Source: Ignavibacteriales bacterium
GTDB lineage: Bacteria > Bacteroidota > Ignavibacteria > Ignavibacteriales > Ignavibacteriaceae
Length of the DNA: 13,721 nucleotides
NCBI GenBank assembly: GCA_020061995.1
Contig: JAGUXE010000239.1
Span: forward strand, 1 to 13,721
Direction: 5' to 3'
Shown: piece after piece, positions 7,604-13,721 of the stretch
Numbering within the stretch: the stretch's first letter is position 1
How the letters are laid out: each line of letters starts with the position of its first letter
The notes under the pieces: model-generated
Databases searched by the model: none
Told to the model about the DNA's origin: nothing
Seen by the model: only the letters and a program-made list of their open reading frames with translations
Program-made: the position numbers and the translations under genes

Positions 7604-7972
7604 AGCTTTTAGAAATCTATTTCTTGAATTGTTTATGAGAGCTGCATTCAAACAGCACTACTCCTTTGTTATTCAAAACTAATTGCCCCGGTTAACTTCA
7701 ATTAAAAAGTAAAATCAGTTATTCACGCAATCAAACACCATTAAAATGATTCAAAAGGGGAGATGTATAGAAAATTTACTCTATTAGAAAAATATTTATT
7801 AACATTATTTGGGGTTTATATTACAACAAAAATTCTCCGATATATAACTTTTAAAATTTTAATTAATCATTCACTCCCTAAAAGGTTGTAAAATGAAATG
7901 TTAATCATGTTGTCTCGGGATTGAATAACGAGTTGTGATTTTTTTATTTTGTAATTTTGATTGTTTATATAA
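7604..7972. other. Intergenic gap, no gene recognised
   Basis: These 369 very AT-rich bases lie between the glycine-zipper gene and the minus-strand terminator-like hairpin. A small hairpin AGAAAT / ATTTCT at 7611-7624 follows the stop codon closely, but its stem is too weak to call a terminator. I found no RNA gene, no supported small reading frame and no repeat matching the other families in the window. Confidence 0.5.
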
Positions 7973-7995
7973 AGCCGCCAGTGTTACTGACGGCT
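7973..7995 (-). terminator. Terminator-like hairpin after the type IX cargo remnant
   Basis: Read on the minus strand, this hairpin lies 13 bases past the TAG of the sorting-domain remnant. The stem is AGCCG-x-CAGT / ACTG-x-CGGCT, nine pairs with one mismatch, with a 3-base loop. It is followed by TTATATAAACAATC, an AT-rich but not pure U tract. Its position and shape suit the terminator of the now-broken gene. Confidence 0.6.
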
Positions 7996-8008
7996 CTTTA
8001 ATGCGTTT

Positions 8009-8163
8009 CTATTTGAGCAGAACCATCTTTCTAGTTTTGACAAAATTACCGGCTTTGAGTTGATAAAAATAAATTCCGTTTGAAAGATTAAGTTCATTAG
8101 AAATGAATTCAATCTGATAACTTCCGGCAGTTTGAAATTCATTTACCAAAGTTGTTCCCTCAG
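8009..8163 (-). pseudogene. C-terminal stump of a type IX secretion (Por sorting domain) cargo gene
   Basis: About the last 50 codons encode a typical type A C-terminal sorting domain: GTTLVNEFQTAGSYQIEF, then LNLSNGIYFYQLKAG and the terminal KTRKMVLLK. In this family the tail directs export by the type IX secretion system and surface attachment or release. Complete domains begin with an NYPNPFNP-like stretch about 30-40 residues earlier, which is absent here. Upstream the open frame runs on to a nominal ATG at 8272, but those roughly 38 residues (WIINIFFHKHF and similar) match nothing in the family and include the translation of a palindrome. I therefore read it as a decayed gene end, not an 87-residue protein. 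Its terminator hairpin is still in place. The truncation point lies within a few bases of the perfect hairpin at 8164-8187. Confidence 0.7.
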
Positions 8164-8187
8164 CTGTCGAGAACCACTTCTCGACAG
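8164..8187. repeat. Perfect 10-bp-arm hairpin at the truncation point
   Basis: The arms are CTGTCGAGAA (8164-8173) and TTCTCGACAG (8178-8187), with the 4-base loop CCAC. All ten pairs are Watson-Crick. It adjoins the point where similarity to the type IX sorting domain ends, as expected of a REP-like palindromic insertion or recombination point. It is too far inside the remnant frame to be that gene's terminator. Confidence 0.8.
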
Positions 8188-8349
8188 AAGAAGCGGTAAA
8201 ACTTAAATATAAACAATCAGCGAAGTGTTTGTGGAAAAAAATGTTTATTATCCAAAACCCACTCAGAGGCAATGATGTCCTTAAACTTTAAAACAAAACT
8301 GTGAAGATAAAACAACCATCGTTCCAACCTTCACTTTCGACTTATTAAC

Positions 8350-8583
8350 TCACCTTACGAAGATGTCATGCTGTTCGTCGCGGCGAATCATTTCATCATT
8401 TGTCCATTAGAAGGTAGATCCCGAAACGAGTTCGGGATGACATATATGGAAAAATTGTCATGCTGTTCGCCGGGGTGAATCATTTCAGAATCTAAATATT
8501 ATGGTGAAACAGATTCAGAAACAACTCTCCCTGGTTAACACAATGACGAATAGTATTTTTTACATATCTTTTGCGTAAGGTGA
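8350..8583. repeat. Repeat-rich block with 10-bp inverted ends, possibly MITE-like
   Basis: TCACCTTACG at 8350-8359 is the exact inverse of CGTAAGGTGA at 8574-8583. The heptamer CTTATTA flanks the block on both sides (8341-8347, two bases away from the left end; 8584-8590, directly adjacent on the right), as a target duplication would. Inside are two 32-base direct copies beginning TGTCATGCTGTTCG (8364-8395 and 8456-8487, three differences, 92 bases apart). A hairpin ATCCCGAA / TTCGGGAT lies between them (8418-8438), followed by GACA. The interior resembles the 'GTCATGCTGAA...CGGGATGACA' dispersed intergenic repeats familiar from Bacteroidota genomes. No open frame is present. The repeats are firm; the MITE reading is tentative. 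Confidence 0.5.
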
Positions 8584-8587
8584 CTTA

Positions 8588-11500
8588 TTAGTTATTTCCT
8601 ACATTTAGAAATTTCTCTAATTTCTCGAGTAATTGATCTCTTGAGAATGGCTTTGCAAGATAATCATCACATCCGGCTGCCATAGCTGTGATTTGATCAA
8701 GTTCAAACGCATGTGCAGTCGCCGCTATAATCGGTATATGTTTGTATTCTTTCGATGCTTTTAATTCTTTGGTTATTTCCAGTCCATTTTTTGACCCATG
8801 GAGAGAGATATCCATTAAGATTAAATCAACTTTGTTATTTTCCAGATTCTCCATCATGTTATCATATGAGTCGGAAACCAGGGTGTTATATTTCTTGTTA
8901 ACATATCTTTTGATTATTATCTGATTTATTATATCATCTTCTACAATAAGAACTAAAGGGTCAATTTTAATTGAAGCAACTTCAACTTTAGTAATAATAT
9001 TTTGTTTTGCGGGTAACATTTCAACGTTTTGCAAACTCTTCCCGAAATTAATTGTAAAAGTTGTCCCTTCTCCTTTTATACTTTCCACAGAGATGGTTGC
9101 CTTGTGTAAATCTAAAATCTTTTTAACTAAGGCAAGTCCGAGTCCCAGCCCATCATACGATCTGCTGTAACCCATTTGCTCTTGTCTAAAAGACTCGAAG
9201 AGGTGATCCAAATGTTCTACACCGATACCAATACCGCTGTCAATTACATCGAGCAAAATTTCATTTTGAAGATTTTGATACAGTTTCACTGTTACAAATC
9301 CCCGCTTAGTATAGATGATTGCATTTTCTATCAGATTTGAAATTACTTGAGTAATTGAATACTCATCACCGGATATAACTGTCCCCCCGACTTTGTTTTC
9401 GAATAAAAGAGAGAGAGATTTTGATTTAGCGGAATCATTAAATTTACTGACCAGATTCATACAAATGGAGGATAGCTCTAATTGTTTTGGGATGAAAGTA
9501 AATGTTCCGGTTTCTAACTGGGAATAATTTAATATTAAGTCAGTTGTTCTTATTATCCTATCACATGATTCATCAATTGCCGTGAAATATTCTGCTTCCT
9601 CATCGGTCATGTTTGGGGAAATAATTTCTTTGATTAGACTGGTCATACCCAAAATACCGTTGAGAGGGGTTCTAATTTCATGTGAAATATTCGCAATAAA
9701 AGCATCTTTCAAACTATTTGATTTCTCAGCTATATCTTTGGCGATGATTAGCTCAACTGCCCTTTTTTCTTTCTCTTTGTTTTGAAAGAGAAGTTCATTG
9801 TTAGCAATGATTAATTCTTCCTCTGCACGTTTGCGTTCAGTAATATCTTGTAAAATACCATACATCTTTAAAGGATTACCTTGTTCATCTCTTTTTATAT
9901 CGCCTGTTGAATGAAGTACTTTCTTCTCTTCATTCTTTGTGAAAAAAGTAAACTCTATTTCAAACGTCTTATTTTCTTTTAAGGCTGCTTCAATTGATTT
10001 GTTAAACTCTTCTCTACTTTCATCACTCATGCTTTTAAGAACAAACTCATAATTAGCTTCTATTTCATTAGGTAAATAACCATATATTCTGAACGTTTCG
10101 TCTGACCATATAACTTTGTTGGTTACAATATCCCATTCCCAGCTTCCAAGATGTCCTATTGCTTGAGATCTTAAAAGCATTTCTTCGCTTTCACGCAAAG
10201 CCTCTTCCGAACGTTTACGCTCGGTGATATCGTTTGATATTCCAATGATACCTATTAATTTCCCATCAGAATCTGTAATTGGTGCATCTGTTACCTCTGC
10301 AGGAAAACTTCTGCCGTCTTTTCCTTTAACTAAAAATTCTCCTGACCATGAATTACCTTCACTCAGTGCTTTCATAATCTCAATAGCTTGTTCCTTTGTC
10401 TGCTCGGCAGGTGTTAAAACAATAATATTCTTTCCCATAGCTTCAACCGAAGACCAGCCATAAATTTCTTTTGCACCATTGTTCCAATAAATTACGTTGC
10501 CTGACAAGTCAGTAGCAATAACAGCCTGCCCAATATGACTTAACAGTTCTGAGTTAAATTTTATTCTGTTTTGAATTTCTTTTTGTTCTGTAATATCCGT
10601 GATGGAACCCATCATCTTGTATGGTTCACCCTGATCGTTTCTAAGTGCAGTACCTCGAGCCGACCACCATCGCCATTCGCCATCTCTTCTTCGAACGCGG
10701 TATTCAACCGCATATGGTGCCACACCTTGAACATGATTTTGTAAAGCCGCCGTAACGCGATCTTTGTCTTCCGGATGGAGAGTAGCAGCCCAGGCTTCAA
10801 ACGTTCTGGGAAATCCTCCCGGTGGATAACCTGTAATACCATCTATGTCGCCATACCACTGGATATTCTCTTTGATATCCCAATCGAAAATTACATCCGA
10901 AAGGTTTTCGGCGGTTATGCGGAACCTTGCTTCACTTTCTCTTAGTTCATCTTCCGCTAGTTTTAATTCATTGATATCTGTACATGTACCAAACCATTTA
11001 AGAATTGTGCCATTATTATCAATCAATGGTACGCCACGAACCAAAAACCAATTATATGTACCATCAGCACGGCGAAGACGAGATTCGATTGAATAGACAG
11101 CATTATTTTTAGTCGCGTTTTCCCAGGCATCAAATGCATACTTCTGATCATCGGGATGGAAAGGTTTATTCCAGCCATGGCCATAACTTTCTTCCAGCGT
11201 TAGTCCGGTATAATCCAACCAGTTCTGATTAAAATAAATATTCCAACCATCCGCACGGGTAATCCATACGATCTGCGGCATAGATTCAGCAAGAGTGTGA
11301 AATTCATTTTCACTTTTCATTAGTGCTTCTTTTGCTCGTTTGCGTTCTGAAATATCACGTATATTAAATTGAATCACTTTATGTTGATCAACTAAATATA
11401 CATTGCTTACAAACTCAACATTAATCTTTCTTCCATCGGATGTTTCAAGAGGTAAGTTTTCATAACGGATATACTCTTTCTGCTGTAGTTCTATAAATTT

Positions 11501-12124
11501 CTCTTTGTTAGCAACTATATTTTTGAAGAACCCAATTCCCAATATCTCTTTTTCAAGGAATTCTTCTTTTGAGTAACCGAGCAGCTCAATTAAAAAAGGA
11601 TTGACATCAACAATCTTTCCGGTTTCTACATTGAGAATGAGGATTCCATCTTTAGCAGATTCAAAAAGACGACGATACTGCATTTCCGAAGCAGTTAATA
11701 ATATTTCCGCTTTCTGCCTGGATTCTTTTTCTTTTGCATCATCAATTGCTTTCTTAATTGCGAATGGAAGTCTATCAATTCTATCTTTCATTATATAATC
11801 AACAGCACCTAACTTTAATAGTTCGACAGCAATTTCTTCTCCGATTGTTCCTGAAACACAAATAAATGGAACATCCGGACAAATTTTGTTGCACAGCCGC
11901 AACGCTCCAAACGCATCAAATCCCGGTAATTTGAAATCAGCTAAAATGACATCGTATTTACGGGTGCTAAGAAAAGATTCAAATTCCTTTTCAGTAGCGG
12001 TAATGTCCATATTTAGATTGTACCCCGAATCTATAATGAGTTCACGGCAAACGTCTGCATCTTTTGGATTATCTTCAAGAAACAGAACGAATAAAGATGT
12101 GTCTATTTTAATTTTATGTTTCAT
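8588..12124 (-). CDS. Hybrid sensor histidine kinase, REC-PAS5-HisKA-HATPase-REC
   Basis: I start it at the ATG at 12124 (MKHKIKID, 1178 residues), because GGAG lies nine bases upstream; in-frame ATGs at 12154, 12139 and 12130 are alternatives. Domains in order: a receiver (about 10-130) with acidic pair E17/D18, phospho-acceptor D63, S91 and K113; five PAS/PAC sensor repeats (about 147-265, 271-390, 395-515, 523-640, 648-768), most closing with an (R/T)DI(T/S)E-like PAC end; a coiled coil (about 768-805); HisKA with ISHEIRTP, H815; HATPase_c with N934, DSGIGIG (962-968) and GLGLGLALVKK; and a C-terminal receiver with D1105, T1136 and K1158. No membrane helix or signal peptide is seen, so it is cytosolic. 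It probably passes phosphate H815 to D1105, with the N-terminal receiver as an input from its upstream partners. The sensed signal is unknown. It overlaps the upstream response regulator by 11 bases. Confidence 0.92.
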   Translation of the reverse strand: MKHKIKIDTSLFVLFLEDNPKDADVCRELIIDSGYNLNMDITATEKEFESFLSTRKYDVILADFKLPGFDAFGALRLCNKICPDVPFICVSGTIGEEIAVELLKLGAVDYIMKDRIDRLPFAIKKAIDDAKEKESRQKAEILLTASEMQYRRLFESAKDGILILNVETGKIVDVNPFLIELLGYSKEEFLEKEILGIGFFKNIVANKEKFIELQQKEYIRYENLPLETSDGRKINVEFVSNVYLVDQHKVIQFNIRDISERKRAKEALMKSENEFHTLAESMPQIVWITRADGWNIYFNQNWLDYTGLTLEESYGHGWNKPFHPDDQKYAFDAWENATKNNAVYSIESRLRRADGTYNWFLVRGVPLIDNNGTILKWFGTCTDINELKLAEDELRESEARFRITAENLSDVIFDWDIKENIQWYGDIDGITGYPPGGFPRTFEAWAATLHPEDKDRVTAALQNHVQGVAPYAVEYRVRRRDGEWRWWSARGTALRNDQGEPYKMMGSITDITEQKEIQNRIKFNSELLSHIGQAVIATDLSGNVIYWNNGAKEIYGWSSVEAMGKNIIVLTPAEQTKEQAIEIMKALSEGNSWSGEFLVKGKDGRSFPAEVTDAPITDSDGKLIGIIGISNDITERKRSEEALRESEEMLLRSQAIGHLGSWEWDIVTNKVIWSDETFRIYGYLPNEIEANYEFVLKSMSDESREEFNKSIEAALKENKTFEIEFTFFTKNEEKKVLHSTGDIKRDEQGNPLKMYGILQDITERKRAEEELIIANNELLFQNKEKEKRAVELIIAKDIAEKSNSLKDAFIANISHEIRTPLNGILGMTSLIKEIISPNMTDEEAEYFTAIDESCDRIIRTTDLILNYSQLETGTFTFIPKQLELSSICMNLVSKFNDSAKSKSLSLLFENKVGGTVISGDEYSITQVISNLIENAIIYTKRGFVTVKLYQNLQNEILLDVIDSGIGIGVEHLDHLFESFRQEQMGYSRSYDGLGLGLALVKKILDLHKATISVESIKGEGTTFTINFGKSLQNVEMLPAKQNIITKVEVASIKIDPLVLIVEDDIINQIIIKRYVNKKYNTLVSDSYDNMMENLENNKVDLILMDISLHGSKNGLEITKELKASKEYKHIPIIAATAHAFELDQITAMAAGCDDYLAKPFSRDQLLEKLEKFLNVGNN

Positions 12125-12572
12125 TTCCATAATCTCCATCAGGTGGTAGTTCATTAATTACTGCCCAGAAGCTGCCAATTTGTTTGACCGTTGTTAAGAA
12201 ATCTTGAAAATTAACCGGTTTAACAACATATGCATTAACGCCTAAATTATAGCTTACAATCAAATCTCTTTCTTCTTTGGACGAAGTTAGAATAACGACC
12301 GGGATCATTTTGAGTTTTGGATCGCTTCGTATAATGCGCAGCAATTCTATGCCATCCATGCGGGGCATTTTAATATCGAGTAGTATGAATGCCGGGTTCC
12401 CTATTTTCCTCTCTTTAAATTTCCCTTCGCACCGTAAATATTCAAGAGCTTCAACACCGTCTTTAACTACAGTTACATGATTGGCAAGATTGCTCTCTGC
12501 CATAGCCTCCAGAGTTAATTCAACATCTTTTGGATTATCTTCCGCCAATAAAATTGTTTTCAATCCTTTCAT
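12114..12572 (-). CDS. Single-domain response regulator (Rcp1/CheY-like)
   Basis: This is a 152-residue free-standing receiver domain without an output domain. Key residues are E11/D12 in LLAEDNPKD, the phospho-acceptor D66 in ILLDIKMPRMDG, T96 in VVILTSSKE and K118 in YVVKP. The family (Rcp1-like partners of PAS/phytochrome-type kinases) shuttles phosphate from a cognate kinase, here probably the kinase encoded just upstream. The ATG at 12572 is chosen because it forms an ATGA overlap with the upstream stop codon and has AAAGAGGA placed six bases before it. A longer frame reaching 12665 runs through the kinase gene in another frame and starts with unrelated sequence. The EDNPKD block is shared with the N-terminal receiver of the next protein, so it may act on the same phosphorelay. 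Confidence 0.92.
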   Translation of the reverse strand: MKGLKTILLAEDNPKDVELTLEAMAESNLANHVTVVKDGVEALEYLRCEGKFKERKIGNPAFILLDIKMPRMDGIELLRIIRSDPKLKMIPVVILTSSKEERDLIVSYNLGVNAYVVKPVNFQDFLTTVKQIGSFWAVINELPPDGDYGNET

Positions 12573-13721
12573 AACTTTTCCTCTTTGTCTTTTGGTAAAG
12601 TGAAATAAAATGCAGCTCCTCCTGCCTTGCCGGCAGGCAGGTTCTCTACTTCGGCTTCCGCCCAAGTACGCCCTTGATGCTTAGAAATGATTTGACGGAC
12701 ATTTGCAAGCCCGATTCCGGTTCCTTCAAATTCCGCTGTAGAATGTAACCGTTGAAACACTCCAAACAGTTTTTTTGCATACTGCATATCGAATCCAACG
12801 CCATTGTCTCGGACGAAAAAAACAATATCTTTATTCTCTTCGTATGTTTCTATTATTATGCGGGCTTTTTTCTTATTACGGGTGAACTTAACCGCGTTGC
12901 TCAATAAATTGATCCAGACCAATTGAAGCAGGGCATAGTCTCCAAATACATTCGGCAAATTTGCGATCACCCATTCAATGTCACGTCCATCATTATCATG
13001 TTTAATTAGTTTAAGCGCTTCTTGCAAAACCTGGTTCATATCAACGTCAGCTTTCTTTATCTCGTGGCGTCCGGTTCTGGAAAACTGCAGCAAGTCATCG
13101 ATGAGTGAACCCATTTGAAGAGTTGACTCGGCAATACTACTAAGATAATGTTGACCCTTTTCCGGAAGTGAGTCGTGGAAGCGATTTTTCAACAGATCAA
13201 CATAGCCGCTTATATGCCTCAAGGGGGCACGTAGATCGTGTGAAACTGAATAGGAGAAAGCCTCTAATTCTTTGTTAGCGGTTTCTAATTGTTCTGTCCG
13301 CTTAATTACGCGTTGTTCAAGTTCTTCGTTGAGATTTTTGATTTTTATTTCAGAACGTTTTCGTTCTGTTATGTCCTCAATGGCAAGAAGAATAATTTTC
13401 TCTTTACCAAAGGCTTGTTCTATTTGCCGGGCATTCAAAAGCATTATACGTTTACCGATTTTAGAGAATACATGTTCAACTTCGTAGTTATCGAATGTTG
13501 TTTTTTCGGGAAGGATTGTCTCGAGCAGTTCTTTCAGTTTCGGGATATTCCATTGCTGATTTCCAAGATCATAGATAAGTTTTCCAATTGTTTCATCAAC
13601 GTTAACTTTGAAAAAATCAAAGAATGAACGACTGGCTTTAACTACTCTTAAATCTTTATCCAATACAAGTAACGGTTCACGTATGGTGTCGATTATGTTT
13701 TCGGCAAACTCACTTACTTCA
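12569..13721 (-). CDS. PAS sensor histidine kinase, phytochrome-type (5' partial)
   Basis: The frame is open to the right edge of the window, so the N-terminus is missing; at least 383 residues are visible. Numbering from the TTG at 13663, the parts are: a PAS domain that begins before it (EFAENIIDTIREPLLVLDKD...) and ends in IEDITERKRSE (95-105); a coiled coil (105-135); HisKA with SVSHDLRAPLRHISGY, H142; HATPase_c with N252/N256 in INLLSNAVKF, DNGVGFD (286-292) and GTGIGLA (314-320); and the closing FYFTLPK. This kinase type occurs with phytochromes and with Rcp1-like regulators, which matches the coupled regulator downstream. An odd 8-residue in-frame segment NLPAGKAG (341-348) interrupts the last strand region after GRTWAEAEVE. 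No membrane helix lies in the visible part. Its TGA overlaps the next gene's ATG. Confidence 0.92.
   Translation of the reverse strand, partial: EVSEFAENIIDTIREPLLVLDKDLRVVKASRSFFDFFKVNVDETIGKLIYDLGNQQWNIPKLKELLETILPEKTTFDNYEVEHVFSKIGKRIMLLNARQIEQAFGKEKIILLAIEDITERKRSEIKIKNLNEELEQRVIKRTEQLETANKELEAFSYSVSHDLRAPLRHISGYVDLLKNRFHDSLPEKGQHYLSSIAESTLQMGSLIDDLLQFSRTGRHEIKKADVDMNQVLQEALKLIKHDNDGRDIEWVIANLPNVFGDYALLQLVWINLLSNAVKFTRNKKKARIIIETYEENKDIVFFVRDNGVGFDMQYAKKLFGVFQRLHSTAEFEGTGIGLANVRQIISKHQGRTWAEAEVENLPAGKAGGAAFYFTLPKDKEEKL
12573..12586 (-). promoter_or_regulatory. Ribosome-binding site and coupled start of the response regulator
   Basis: On the minus strand AAAGAGGA (12586-12579) is followed by a 6-base spacer and then ATGA, where the regulator's ATG and the kinase's TGA share bases 12569-12572. 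This fixes the regulator's start and implies termination-reinitiation coupling. It is among the few strong Shine-Dalgarno sites in the window. Confidence 0.75.
12620..12643 (-). repeat. 24-bp in-frame palindromic microinsertion in the kinase ATPase domain
   Basis: The coding strand reads CCTGCC, TGCCGGCA and GGCAGG as nested palindromic parts with one unpaired base, translated as NLPAGKAG. It is a GC-rich island in AT-rich coding sequence. Related kinases, from memory, run directly from the GRxWAEgxxx strand into GaxFYFTLP. The 24-base length keeps the frame. The same GC-rich palindrome type is familiar from dispersed repeats of FCB-group and candidate-phylum genomes. Confidence 0.6.

Noticed and set aside
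7741..7800. Short reading frame after AAAAGGGGAGATG
   Set aside because: It ends after about a dozen codons and has no coding features.
8164..8272. Start of an intact 87-residue minus-strand protein at 8272
   Set aside because: The first 38 or so residues have no relation to the sorting-domain family and partly translate a palindromic repeat; the frame is open by chance.
12573..12665. Extended response-regulator start at 12665
   Set aside because: These codons lie within the kinase gene in another frame, partly translate the GC-rich palindrome, and the ATG at 12572 has a good ribosome-binding site and an ATGA overlap.

Overview
The window reads as chromosomal DNA of an AT-rich bacterium of the Bacteroidota/Ignavibacteriota side of the FCB group. 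This is inferred from a C-terminal type IX secretion (Por) sorting-domain remnant ending in YFYQLKAG...KMVLLK, a short Bacteroidota-type AMP nucleosidase, weak or absent Shine-Dalgarno sites on several plus-strand genes, PAS-rich soluble sensor kinases, and many short palindromic dispersed repeats of the kind common in these genomes. No 16S or other definitive marker is present.

Layout. The left half is on the plus strand: the 3' end of an unrecognised, probably outer-membrane protein (2-1033); a 425-base gap; a very large all-in-one restriction-modification enzyme of Eco57I/type IIG type (1459-5721); GC-rich hairpins; an AMP nucleosidase (amn, 5938-6714); three tandem 69-70 bp units built of paired palindromes (6711-6918); and a small secreted or envelope protein with a glycine zipper (7073-7603). 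From 7604 to 8587 there is no intact gene. This stretch holds a terminator-like hairpin, the C-terminal stump of a type IX cargo gene cut off next to a perfect hairpin, and a repeat-rich, possibly MITE-like block. The right half is on the minus strand, read from the right edge: a PAS histidine kinase (5'-truncated by the window), a single-domain response regulator, and a REC-PAS5-HisKA-HATPase-REC hybrid kinase. They overlap by 4 and 11 bases and so look like a translationally coupled phosphorelay operon.

The most notable observation is inside the restriction-modification gene. Between methyltransferase motif X-like FFTPGF and motif I (DPSVGSGHF) there is an apparent in-frame insertion of about 190 codons that encodes a complete DUF559 (Vsr-like, PD-(D/E)XK) endonuclease domain. 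It is followed by a degenerate copy and then three exact-period 30-bp units of a palindromic repeat translated as (T/S)PLNPLSRG(D/N). A further copy of the palindrome lies alone about 90 codons downstream, in the same reading frame. A different palindromic microinsertion, also in frame (24 bp, NLPAGKAG), sits in the ATPase domain of the histidine kinase. Together these suggest repeat families, at least one physically linked to a nuclease, that settle inside protein genes without breaking the frame. Mobility and the nuclease-repeat partnership are inference and have not been tested here.
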